The translations under genes and the position numbers were made by a program. From an uncultured Schlesneria sp. (GTDB taxonomy: Bacteria > Planctomycetota > Planctomycetia > Planctomycetales > Planctomycetaceae): a stretch of 64,000 nt of DNA. Every line of letters begins with the position of its first letter. Positions within the stretch are counted from its first letter, which is position 1. Where the stretch lies: NCBI GenBank assembly GCA_903871875.1, contig CAIQIR010000101.1:1-64000 (forward strand), written 5' to 3'. The notes below the pieces were generated by a model. The model made no database searches. It saw only the letters and a program-made list of their open reading frames with translations, and had not been told where the DNA came from. Shown piece after piece: positions 40,412 through 48,832 of this stretch.

Positions 40412-41002
40412 ATGTTGCTGGAACGCCGAGCCTTTCTTGTCAAAGAACGTGTCGCGATGATGAAGTTGACGGACCGTTACGACATCTTCGATCCCGAGAC
40501 AGGCGAAATGATCGGCTTTGCCCACGAGAACATCAGCACATTTTCGCAGCTATTGCGTCTGATTGTGAACAAGCAAATGCTGCCCACGACCGTCGTGATC
40601 AAAGAAACCGAGGACTCGGAGCCTGTCGTAACTATTCACCGCCCCGTGAGTTTTCTGCGATCGAAGGTGAATGTGATCGGACAAGACCAGAACCTCGTCG
40701 GTTTTTTTCGCAGCAAGCTGTTCTCGCTGGGTGGCGGATTTACCGTCCATAATCCCGAGGGCGAACAGATCGCTGACGTGAAAGGGAATTGGAAGGGCTG
40801 GGACTTTAAGTTACTCGACATGAACGGCAATGAACTTGGCCGAGTTAACAAGAAATGGGCCGGGGCGATGAAAGAGATGTTCACCTCCGCTGACAACTAC
40901 GTCATCACCCTGGCTGAAAGCGTCGGTACGCATCCGGGCTTGGCCACGCTGCTGCTCGCGGCCGGATTGGCCATCGACATCGTGTTCAAAGAATCGAAAT
41001 GA
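40412..41002 (+). CDS. LURP-one-related/phospholipid scramblase-like protein
   Basis: This 196-aa protein has the tubby-like LOR fold of the YxjI/LURP-one/scramblase-related family. It shows KLTDRYDIFDPETGEMIG, FLRSKVNVIGQDQNLVGFF, GFTVHNPEGEQIADVKGNWKGW and the late strand-helix EMFTSADNYVITL. A hydrophobic C-terminal helix (GLATLLLAAGLAIDIVF) probably anchors it to the membrane, as in scramblase-like members. The bacterial function is unknown. It is convergent with the next gene, 13 bp apart. Confidence 0.8.
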   Translation: MLLERRAFLVKERVAMMKLTDRYDIFDPETGEMIGFAHENISTFSQLLRLIVNKQMLPTTVVIKETEDSEPVVTIHRPVSFLRSKVNVIGQDQNLVGFFRSKLFSLGGGFTVHNPEGEQIADVKGNWKGWDFKLLDMNGNELGRVNKKWAGAMKEMFTSADNYVITLAESVGTHPGLATLLLAAGLAIDIVFKESK

Positions 41003-41015
41003 GCAACCTGGTGTT

Positions 41016-42353
41016 TTACTGGGCCTTTTGATGCCGCAAAGCTTCAACCACGGCATCATCCAGTAACTTCAGGCCTTCATCAGGCTTGATGCTGTAAAAG
41101 CCGGTGTGGACGTGCGCGACGCGACCGTCGTGACCGATGACGATCCACAGGGGAAGGGGAGCGGCCTGGGCGCGGGGATCTCCGAATTCGGCCAGGACCG
41201 ATCCATCATCCATAGTCATCTCGTAACCGATCTTCATGAATTCCAGCAGACTTTTCATCGAGCGGGTGGCCGCCCCCGCTTGCTGCGGATTGGCGAATCG
41301 CTCGTCAACGTTCACACCGACGACAGCCAGCCCCAGTTTTTTTCGTTTGCTGTAAAGAAAATCGAGATAACCAATCTGGCCATAGGGCTCACTGAGCGGC
41401 TCACCGCGATATTGCCAGAAGTGCAAAACGACCACTTGATCTTTGAACGTCTCGTCTGTGACCATCGTCCCGTCGGTCCGTTTCAACATCCATTTCGGCG
41501 CAGCTTGCCCGACGAGCTTCTTTTCCAGCCCGGCGACTCCGTCCAGACGCTTCTGTTGTTGCTGCAAATCCCGAGCGATGCTCGCCACGATCCGAGACCA
41601 CGACGTTCCCTCGGCCTCTTTTTCGATGCGGGGCAGATCCTGCCTCAGCCTGCTCACTTGATCACTCGTCAGCTCCAGAACTTTCTGTTCGCCCGTCCGA
41701 TTCAAACGAGTCTGAATCGCCAGCAACGAATCCCAGACTTGTCGATTTTTCGCGAGATCCCCGTCGGCCAGTTGAGTCTGGGACTGAAGCTCCAACTTCA
41801 ACTGGAATTCGACACCCCGTCCGACAAAGACTCGCTCATCCAGTGAAATCACGATTCCCGAGATCGCCTCCACGACCAGCGTTTGACTTCGCCCCAGGTT
41901 GGACGAAACATCAATCTGAAAGCAGTCGCGATTCATGATTTTGCGTGGACGAGTGACAACATAATCCCGGCGACCATCCGACCACGCAGCCTGGGGAACA
42001 AGCTTTTCCTGAAACTCGAAAAGGGGAGAGCGGATCGCAACGGGATATTGCTGCCCTTCGTGGGCAAGCAAGATTCCCATCAGACGCGACCTGATAGCAG
42101 GGCTTTTCGGATTGGGAATCATCCCGACTCGCTCAGGCCAGCCCCAACCGCCGCCTCGCTCCTCCACATGGTAGACCCACTGCAGGTTCCCGTCGTCATC
42201 GTTGAGCGAAATCACATCGATCGTAAACGATTTCGCTTCGACAACGCCCGATGGCGTTTGTTGATTGAGCGTCCCCGCATACTTCAATTCCGTGCCGATC
42301 GGCAAATCGACGATCGCGAGCCACATCACCAGGCCCGTCAGCGCCATATTCAT
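41016..42353 (-). CDS. Secreted protein with redoxin-like C-terminal domain lacking CXXC
   Basis: This 445-aa protein has a signal-like N-terminus (MNMALTGLVMWLAIVDL). Its first 280 residues form an extracytoplasmic part of unknown family with a helical end. The C-terminal 150 residues resemble TlpA/AhpC redoxins: GQAAPKWMLKRTDGTMV, VVVLHFWQYRGEPLSEPY, LAVVGVNVDE and APLPLWIVIGHDGRV. Where TlpA proteins have WCxxC, this reads WQYRGE, so no redox Cys pair is present. The ATG at 42353 follows AAAGGG; the frame is open to 42485 but the added part is unlike. It may bind a partner and not catalyse. Confidence 0.75.
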   Translation of the reverse strand: MNMALTGLVMWLAIVDLPIGTELKYAGTLNQQTPSGVVEAKSFTIDVISLNDDDGNLQWVYHVEERGGGWGWPERVGMIPNPKSPAIRSRLMGILLAHEGQQYPVAIRSPLFEFQEKLVPQAAWSDGRRDYVVTRPRKIMNRDCFQIDVSSNLGRSQTLVVEAISGIVISLDERVFVGRGVEFQLKLELQSQTQLADGDLAKNRQVWDSLLAIQTRLNRTGEQKVLELTSDQVSRLRQDLPRIEKEAEGTSWSRIVASIARDLQQQQKRLDGVAGLEKKLVGQAAPKWMLKRTDGTMVTDETFKDQVVVLHFWQYRGEPLSEPYGQIGYLDFLYSKRKKLGLAVVGVNVDERFANPQQAGAATRSMKSLLEFMKIGYEMTMDDGSVLAEFGDPRAQAAPLPLWIVIGHDGRVAHVHTGFYSIKPDEGLKLLDDAVVEALRHQKAQ

Positions 42354-42594
42354 GAACCACACCCTTTCGACGCAATAAATCGTCTCGTCAAACATCTTGT
42401 CCGTCGGCAACCTCTCCCACAGATATCTTGATCGATGCCTGAAACGATCACAAGCGGGTTCCGGCGAACGGCGTTTTGTTGACATCGCAGAGTGGCGCGC
42501 GTAGCTTTAGACTTCGACCCCTGAGAGTTCTGTCTCGGTTTTCACCAAAGGTTCACCCCATTCCATTGAACCTTCATCGCGAAGGAAAGACCTC

Positions 42595-43707
42595 ATGCCT
42601 CCATTTCTTCAATGGTCCGCCGGTATCGGCGTCGCACTGATCGGCCCCACACTTTGTGCTTCGCAGGGATTTGCTCAGGCGAATCTTCCCGTTGCGACGG
42701 CTGGCGAACAGGTGGTGATCAAGCGAGAAGCCTGTCGCGTGATCGAACCGCAAAAATACCGCGTGCCGCTGTCGCTGGATGCCGTTCAAACCGTGACGCT
42801 GGTCGCACCGTTCGATGGCACCGTCAAACAGATCGCAGAAAAAGTCAACGCGAAAGTTCAGTCGCAGGGCGACGTTGTGCGGCTGGATAATACGATTCAA
42901 AAGCTGAACCTCGATCGCGCTAATTTAGTCGTAAAAGTGGCCACGCTCGAATGGAAAATGGCGGCGGGAAATGAGGGCTCCGAAAAAGATTTGGCCCAAG
43001 TGAAACTCGACGTGGCCAACATTGACGCGAAGCTCGCGCAAGCGGCGTTTGAACAGGCGAATATCCGCGCCCCCTTTTCCGGCGAAGTTCAGCGAATTCT
43101 GGTGACCGAAGGACAATTCGTGAAAGCGGGCGAGCCCGTCGCGGTGGTCGCCGACAACCACATGATGAAGGTCGAAATTCCGGTCGATCGGGCGGCGGCA
43201 GAATCGGGTAAAACTCTGGCATTCAAGATTGAACAAGATGACGTGGAAGGGAAGGTCGACGCGGTGTTGCCTCTGCCGGCCAAATTTGAACCGCTACGCG
43301 ATCTCTTCGATTCGATCGCGTCAGCTCAGGTCGTGATCGATAACCCCATTGGCAAATTCAAAGTCGGACAAACGGTGTATGCTCCTTTGATTCCCCGTCA
43401 ACCCGTCGTGGAAGTGGCCACATCGGCGGTGGGAAATCTGGCCGATGGGCACCGCAAAGTGCAGGTCGTCCGCCACTTCATCGTCCGCGATATTCCCGTC
43501 ACGCTGATGGGGCAGGTGGGTTCGAATCGTATTTTTGTCAGCGGGCCGTTCGCCGAAGGTGACGAAGTGATTTACGAATCAACGCACCAATTGGGCGACG
43601 CATTCCAACTGAAACCATCGGGCACAACGACCGCCAATGCGACTCCCACCGCCGGGCAACCCGCCGTGACATCCCCAGCAACGGCGCCCAAAGCGGTTGG
43701 CTTCTAA
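42595..43707 (+). CDS. HlyD-family periplasmic adaptor-like protein
   Basis: This 370-aa secreted protein has a signal peptide (about 1-28, ending GFAQAN) and is built like RND/HlyD membrane fusion proteins: a first lipoyl half (TVTLVAPFDGTVKQI), a short helical hairpin (about 103-145), a second lipoyl half (ANIRAPFSGEVQRILVTEGQFVKAG), a beta-barrel and a membrane-proximal domain (SNRIFVSGPFAEGDEVI). No transporter or outer-membrane partner gene is adjacent, so its pump must be encoded elsewhere. The C-terminal 35 residues are Thr/Ala/Pro-rich. Confidence 0.85.
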   Translation: MPPFLQWSAGIGVALIGPTLCASQGFAQANLPVATAGEQVVIKREACRVIEPQKYRVPLSLDAVQTVTLVAPFDGTVKQIAEKVNAKVQSQGDVVRLDNTIQKLNLDRANLVVKVATLEWKMAAGNEGSEKDLAQVKLDVANIDAKLAQAAFEQANIRAPFSGEVQRILVTEGQFVKAGEPVAVVADNHMMKVEIPVDRAAAESGKTLAFKIEQDDVEGKVDAVLPLPAKFEPLRDLFDSIASAQVVIDNPIGKFKVGQTVYAPLIPRQPVVEVATSAVGNLADGHRKVQVVRHFIVRDIPVTLMGQVGSNRIFVSGPFAEGDEVIYESTHQLGDAFQLKPSGTTTANATPTAGQPAVTSPATAPKAVGF

Positions 43708-43855
43708 TGCCTTCCGGGCCTCGCCCTTAATCGGACCTGAATTCCGCGCGGGACAGTCGACGGGCAGGCAGTTATACTGAAAGCTGGCATCTTTCGATGT
43801 GCATGTCCGCTTCAGCCGCATCACCGCGCGGCTTCGATCTGTCTTGGGGGCTATC

Positions 43856-45409
43856 ATGGCTGATGAAGAAGTAATCGACGAACAGTATCAGCTGGTCATG
43901 TGCGTGGCGTCCGGTAGCAGCAGCCAGGTCTGGGAAGTGTCGGAAAAATCCTCGTCTCGCCATTTGGCCATGAAGATGTTGAAGAAGGATGTTCCCGAGT
44001 TCAAAGTGAACAAGGGAAAAATGAAGCGCGAGGCCCAGATCCTCAAATCACTCGATCATCCATTGATCGTCAAATTTGAAAAGTTCTCGTCCAATCGCGA
44101 TCACACCTACATCCTGATGGAGTACTTCCGGGCCGCGAATCTCAAGTTGCAGATCAAGGCCGATCTCAACAAGATCCATCTGAAAGTTCGGCAGTTATTT
44201 GAAGGAATCTGCTCGGCCTTGTCGCACGTTCATCAAAAAGGCTATGTCCATCGCGATATCAAACCCGACAACGTTCTGATGAACCGTGCGGGCGAAATTC
44301 GGCTTTGCGATTTTTCTCTGTCTTCAAAAGAGATCAAAGGGTTCGCCAGAATGTTCGCCGGCAAAGTGAAAGCCATTGAAGGAACCCGCACCTATATTGC
44401 CCCCGAAACGATTCGCCGATCACAACCCACGATGAAAACCGACTTATACAGTCTGGGTGTTTTGTTCTTCGAAGTGCTGGCTGGCAAAACACCGTTTCAA
44501 GCCCCTTCACCGGAAGAATTGCTGCAAAAGCATCTGCGGTCGGAAGCTCCCAACCCCTCTGAATTCAATCCAAACGTCTCGCCCGAAATGGATCGAATTG
44601 TGGCCCGGCTGCTGAAAAAGAAACCTGCGGATCGCCCCGGCAGCGTGGACGAAGTCTTGGCCGAGATCAAACGCATTCGTATTTTCAAAGAAGACGTCGT
44701 CGATGCGGAAGCATTGAAGAAGCAAAATGAAGATTCGGATGCCCTCGAAATGATGTCGGAAATGCGACTGGACAGTCGCGCAGACGCCAAGCTCAAACTG
44801 ATGCTGGAAACGAATCCGGAATTCGCGAAAAAATTCATGGCCGAAAAGCAGGCGAAAGCGGCGAAAAAGAAAGCGACAACCGATCAGACGAACGCCCGAA
44901 TCAAGGTCGCGGAAAACGCTCAAGCCGAAAAAAATGCCGCCAAGGCGGGGGCCGCGGCACCTCCTAAACCGGCGGCCGCTGCGCCCGTTGCCCCGCCTTT
45001 GCAACAACAACCGATGCCGATGCAAGGATATCCACAAGGATACCCGGCCTATCCACAAGGCTATGCGCCTTATCCCCAAGGCCCGATGCAGATGCCACCG
45101 GGAATGGCGTCGCCCATGCCCGGGATGCCTCAATATCCTCCGCAGCCGCAGATGGGTTACCCTCAACCGATGCCACAGCCGCAAATGCCGTTTCCACCAC
45201 CGCAGCAGGCGGCGCCTCAAGTCGCGCGACCGATGGCTCCCCCCGGATCACCGGCGCCAGCTCAGCGGCCTGCGACACCCGCCGCACCGCCGAGACCCGC
45301 TGCCGCGGCGACTCCAAAACCGCCGGCCGCAGCCCCTGCAAAACCGGCTTCGCCAGCCCAGCCGCCGACCGACCTTGACTTCATGACCGATTTGCCGGAT
45401 GTGCTCTGA
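43856..45409 (+). CDS. Ser/Thr protein kinase with Pro/Gln-rich tail
   Basis: This 517-aa protein has an N-terminal Hanks-type kinase domain (about 10-275): ATP-binding K40 in LAMKMLKK, catalytic loop VHRDIKPDN with D134, APE region GTRTYIAPETI and DLYSLGVLFFEVLAGKTPF. The metal-binding motif reads DFS (152-154) in place of DFG, and the Gly-rich loop is ASGSSSQV. A Lys/Ala-rich helix (about 310-365) leads to a low-complexity tail with repeated YPQG units and Pro-rich stretches up to the C-terminus. No membrane helix is seen. The ATG at 43856 was preferred to an open frame from 43799. Confidence 0.9.
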   Translation: MADEEVIDEQYQLVMCVASGSSSQVWEVSEKSSSRHLAMKMLKKDVPEFKVNKGKMKREAQILKSLDHPLIVKFEKFSSNRDHTYILMEYFRAANLKLQIKADLNKIHLKVRQLFEGICSALSHVHQKGYVHRDIKPDNVLMNRAGEIRLCDFSLSSKEIKGFARMFAGKVKAIEGTRTYIAPETIRRSQPTMKTDLYSLGVLFFEVLAGKTPFQAPSPEELLQKHLRSEAPNPSEFNPNVSPEMDRIVARLLKKKPADRPGSVDEVLAEIKRIRIFKEDVVDAEALKKQNEDSDALEMMSEMRLDSRADAKLKLMLETNPEFAKKFMAEKQAKAAKKKATTDQTNARIKVAENAQAEKNAAKAGAAAPPKPAAAAPVAPPLQQQPMPMQGYPQGYPAYPQGYAPYPQGPMQMPPGMASPMPGMPQYPPQPQMGYPQPMPQPQMPFPPPQQAAPQVARPMAPPGSPAPAQRPATPAAPPRPAAAATPKPPAAAPAKPASPAQPPTDLDFMTDLPDVL

Positions 45410-45453
45410 TCTGCTATAGAAATGGCTTGCGCTGGTTGGGTCACGTGGCTCGA

Positions 45454-45593
45454 TTTCCGAGGTGGCAAGACCTCGGGAAAGTTTGCCGCGGGAGAGTGTT
45501 TCTCCCAGAATTCTCGTGGGTTCCCCACGGGAAGCAGAAACGGTTGCGGGATGTATGGCGGTTTCTCGTCACATCCTGGTAACGAGGATTTTT
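45454..45593 (+). promoter_or_regulatory. Hairpin-rich accA leader
   Basis: Four hairpins follow each other before accA: 45454-45480 (TTTCCGAGGT/ACCTCGGGAAA with one bulge), 45490-45506 (GGGAGA/TCTCCC), 45515-45529 (CGTGGG/CCCACG) and 45573-45589 (ATCCT/AGGAT) followed by TTTT. The last overlaps an alternative pairing, CTCGT (45565-45569) with ACGAG (45582-45586). This could be the terminator of the upstream kinase gene or a structured accA leader. Only the pairings are seen. Confidence 0.4.
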
Positions 45594-45650
45594 CTGTCAA
45601 TGTGACCCATGACGCGGTGCGTTGGATTCGCAGGGTAACGGGCGAGATTC

Positions 45651-46637
45651 ATGAAGCCTCAATATGTGCTGCCGTTCGAGCGGCCGATCGTCGAACTGGA
45701 AGAACAGCTCGCCAAACTGGAAGACCAGCCCGGTCCCACTCCGACGACGCTGGAATCGATCCGCACCATGCGAGTTGAAATCGCCAAACTCAAACGCGAC
45801 ATCTTCGAACATCTCAATCCCTGGGAAACCGTGCAGGTGGCTCGCCACCAGGATCGACCCCAGGCCCGCGACTATATTGAATTGGTTTGCGACGAGTTCA
45901 TCGAGCTTCATGGAGATCGGACTTTTGGCGACGACCGGGCAATCAACGTCGGTTTTGCCAAAATCGACGATTGCAAAGTCTTGCTGGTCGGCCAACACAA
46001 AGGCCGAAACCTGAAGGAACGCAACGAGTGCCTTTATGGCTGCGCCCATCCCGAAGGCTATCGCAAGGCGATGCAAAAGATGGAATTGGCAGCGAAATTC
46101 AAGCTGCCCATCGTCTGTCTGATCGATACACCCGGAGCCTATCCCGGCATCGGTGCCGAAGAACGCGGCCAAGCCTATTCGATCGCCGTCAATCTTCGCG
46201 ACATGTCGATGCTGCCAGTCCCGATCATTTGCATCGTGATTGGAGAAGGGGGTTCGGGCGGGGCGCTGGGACTGGGAATCGGCGACTATGTCGGCATCCT
46301 GCAGTTTGCCTATTACTCGGTGATCAGCCCGGAAGGGTGTGCGGGGATTCTGTGGAAGAGCGTCAAGTTCGCCGACAAGGCGGCCAAGGCCCTCAAATTC
46401 ACCGGACGCGATCTGCTGCAGTTTGGCATCGTCGACGAAGTGATTCAGGAACCGCTCGGAGCCGCCCATCGCGATCACCGGACGATGGCCAGCACGCTGA
46501 AGTCGACCATCGTCCGCAACCTTCGCTCGCTGGAAACGCTCTCGACGGAAGCGTTGCTCGAACGCCGCTACCAGAAGTTCCGCAAGATCGGTGAATTTGA
46601 AGAAACCCTGGTCGCGAACGTCCTGGCGTCGACGTAG
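45651..46637 (+). CDS. accA: Acetyl-CoA carboxylase carboxyltransferase subunit alpha
   Basis: This 328-aa protein is the alpha subunit of acetyl-CoA carboxylase, which makes malonyl-CoA for fatty acid synthesis together with AccB, AccC and AccD. It has a helical N-terminus (about 10-60: ELEEQLAKLED) and a crotonase-fold transferase domain with VARHQDRPQARDYI, FIELHGDRTFGDD, NFGCAHPEGY-like YGCAHPEGYRKA, PIVCLIDTPGAYPG, EERGQAYSIA, GEGGSGGALG and YYSVISPEGCAGILWK. The length is normal for the family. No other acc gene is adjacent. Confidence 0.97.
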   Translation: MKPQYVLPFERPIVELEEQLAKLEDQPGPTPTTLESIRTMRVEIAKLKRDIFEHLNPWETVQVARHQDRPQARDYIELVCDEFIELHGDRTFGDDRAINVGFAKIDDCKVLLVGQHKGRNLKERNECLYGCAHPEGYRKAMQKMELAAKFKLPIVCLIDTPGAYPGIGAEERGQAYSIAVNLRDMSMLPVPIICIVIGEGGSGGALGLGIGDYVGILQFAYYSVISPEGCAGILWKSVKFADKAAKALKFTGRDLLQFGIVDEVIQEPLGAAHRDHRTMASTLKSTIVRNLRSLETLSTEALLERRYQKFRKIGEFEETLVANVLAST

Positions 46638-47179
46638 TCATTCCAGGTAATCTTGCCCCGCGGACTGACCGCGGTCGGTCGACATTCTCAGTCGGTTTTC
46701 GATTCCGCAAACCGTCAGAGAAGGCCACCGAAAAGCCATCGGTAAAGACGATCGCGGTAGACGGAATTGGCACGCCTGAGCCGCGTCTTAAACAGGATCA
46801 CTTCGCGTGGCGAGCCCTTCAGGGACGAGCGTCCATTCCAGACCCAACCCGCGCCCCTCAAGCGATCCAGTCGAGTGGCACGGAACGGTCGCTACGGCAG
46901 TGGTTGCCGGGCCTGACGCCCGTCTCTTCGGGTACCGCCGTGCGGGTGACATTGGCCGCCCCCAGGAACAAACTCCTCCTGAATGCACACCATCCCAACC
47001 CCGAAGCAACGTCCGATAATGTCTGTTATGTTTCTTTCAGTTCTAAAAAGTGGCCTAAATTGTAGAGTCTACGAAATGGCGAAAAGACAGCCGTCGTTGG
47101 GACGAGATCCGTTATCAACGCACATCCTGGATCCGAACGATGGCCACCACCGCTTTGACCCTGCCCGGAATCGAGACTG
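46638..47179. other. Intergenic region between accA and dtd
   Basis: About 540 bp between convergent genes, with no gene I can support. There is a CCGCGG-ACTGA-CCGCGG hairpin near 46669-46685, 31 bp after accA, that may help termination. A tRNA-Leu-like D-arm string (GACGGAATTGGCA) near 46760 is not followed by a proper anticodon or T arm. Confidence 0.4.
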
Positions 47180-47629
47180 CTAAAACTCTTTACGGCTGTC
47201 GACCAGAAGAGTCACGGGGCCATCGTTAACCAGCTCGACATCCATGTGTGTCTGGAAGCGTCCGGTAGCGGTTTGAATCCCGCGTCCCTGAACTTCAACC
47301 ACGAAAATCCGGTACAGCGAATCGGCCAGTTCCGGCCGCGCCGCTTTGATGAAACTGGGCCGCCGCCCCTTGCGACAATCCCCGAATAAAGTGAACTGGC
47401 TGACGATCAACATCTGACCGCCAATATCGGCCAACGAGCAATTCATCTTCCCTTCGTCGTCGGGAAAAATCCGTAGCGTCACCAGCTTCTCGGCCAGGTA
47501 GTTGGCGTCGTCCTGGGTGTCGTCCTCGGACACGCCCAAGAGCACCATTAACCCCCGGCCGATCTCTCCCGTGATCTCGCCGGCAACCGTCACCTTCGCG
47601 CGAGACACCCGCTGGACGACCGCTCGCAT
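47180..47629 (-). CDS. dtd: D-aminoacyl-tRNA deacylase
   Basis: This 149-aa enzyme releases D-amino acids (and glycine) wrongly attached to tRNA. Both active-site motifs are present: SQFTLFGD (the SQxxL motif) and [11 protein letters not shown] (the NxGPVT motif), with the family start [13 protein letters not shown]. The ATG at 47629 follows GAGGAG by 8 nt; an upstream GTG in frame abuts that site. The start shares one base with the thiO stop (TGATG), so the two genes are translationally coupled. Confidence 0.96.
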   Translation of the reverse strand: MRAVVQRVSRAKVTVAGEITGEIGRGLMVLLGVSEDDTQDDANYLAEKLVTLRIFPDDEGKMNCSLADIGGQMLIVSQFTLFGDCRKGRRPSFIKAARPELADSLYRIFVVEVQGRGIQTATGRFQTHMDVELVNDGPVTLLVDSRKEF

Positions 47630-48717
47630 CAAAGGCACTCCTCAGGCAACGAAACCGGCTGCCGAAGCAGAATCTGGCGGATCAAGACGGCGGTAATCGG
47701 CGACAGGTGCAACCCGCACCGAAAGTGCCCTGCCGCCACGCACACGTTGGCCAACTGAGGCAGCCGCCCCAGGTACGGCTGGCCGGTCGCAGCATAAGGA
47801 CGCAGGCCGGCCCAGCACTTTTCAAACTGAGCGTCCTTCAGACTCGGAACGACTCGCCGAGCAAACTGGATCAAGTCGCCTATCGCCTGGGCCGTGTTCC
47901 GTTTGTCGAAGCCCGCCCGCTCCTCAGTCGAACCGATCAGGATGCGGCCGTCATCTCGTGGAACGAGGTATCTGAGCCCCACTTGAATCACAGACTGGAA
48001 CGGCGAAGGAGTCGCCCGTAGCAGGACGATCTGTCCTTTCATCGGTTCGATCGAAGCGCGAAAGCCGATTTGACCGAGCAACTCACCCGACCACGCCCCT
48101 CCGGCGATGACGAATTCGGCCGCTCGATGAACGTTCTCGCCTGCCTGAACCGACTCAATCCGCCCGTCACTTAAATCGATCTGGCGCACCGGTGCCCCCG
48201 CAACCAGCTCCACACCTCGCAACCGACAACCGATTTGCAGAGCTTGAAGATAGCGCGGGTTACGAACCTGGCAGAAATCGGGCAAGAAGAATGCGGCTGA
48301 CAGTTCGGGGCCCAGCATCGGAAACCGCCGGCGAAACTCCGCCGGATCGCCGGTTTCTACCACGAGTCCTTCGGCCCGCACTGCGGCGATCTCACTCGAC
48401 AAGTCTGATGGCTCGCCCGCGTCTCCAAATCGGACTTCCAGTCCACCGCAACGTCGATACCCAATATCCATCCCCGACAGCGACGCCAGAGATTGTGCCC
48501 ATTCGGGCCACAGTTGATGAGTGGCGCCTCGCAATCGCGATTCGGACGTTCGCGCGTTGGCCACCGGGCCTGGCGGCAACATCCCGGCCCCGGCCCAACT
48601 GGATTCTTGTCCGATGGCCCCCTGTTCGAGCACGCGCACGGTCAGACCGTGCCCCGCCAGCTCCCAGGCGATCGACAAGCCGATTACCCCTCCACCGATC
48701 ACGATCACATCAGGCAT
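47629..48717 (-). CDS. thiO: FAD-dependent glycine oxidase ThiO
   Basis: This 362-aa flavoenzyme of the DAO family has an N-terminal FAD-binding Rossmann motif ([18 protein letters not shown]), the ThiO-like [12 protein letters not shown], central [14 protein letters not shown] and [10 protein letters not shown], and a C-terminal [14 protein letters not shown]. It oxidises glycine to the imine used to build the thiazole of thiamin. No other thiamin gene is in this window, so a related amino-acid oxidase role cannot be excluded. It is coupled to dtd by a one-base overlap. Confidence 0.9.
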   Translation of the reverse strand: MPDVIVIGGGVIGLSIAWELAGHGLTVRVLEQGAIGQESSWAGAGMLPPGPVANARTSESRLRGATHQLWPEWAQSLASLSGMDIGYRRCGGLEVRFGDAGEPSDLSSEIAAVRAEGLVVETGDPAEFRRRFPMLGPELSAAFFLPDFCQVRNPRYLQALQIGCRLRGVELVAGAPVRQIDLSDGRIESVQAGENVHRAAEFVIAGGAWSGELLGQIGFRASIEPMKGQIVLLRATPSPFQSVIQVGLRYLVPRDDGRILIGSTEERAGFDKRNTAQAIGDLIQFARRVVPSLKDAQFEKCWAGLRPYAATGQPYLGRLPQLANVCVAAGHFRCGLHLSPITAVLIRQILLRQPVSLPEECL

Positions 48718-48832
48718 GCTGGCTTACAAATCAAATGCAAAATCAAAGAAATTCCCCTCGCGACAAAGCGGCACGGGGGTGGCCATCGGAAGATCATTCC
48801 GTCCAGTTGTCTGCCCGGCACAAACGCCGACC

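Noticed and set aside
46751-46835. tRNA-Leu-like string (GACGGAATTGGCA) after accA
   Set aside because: No anticodon stem, T arm or acceptor stem can be formed around it.
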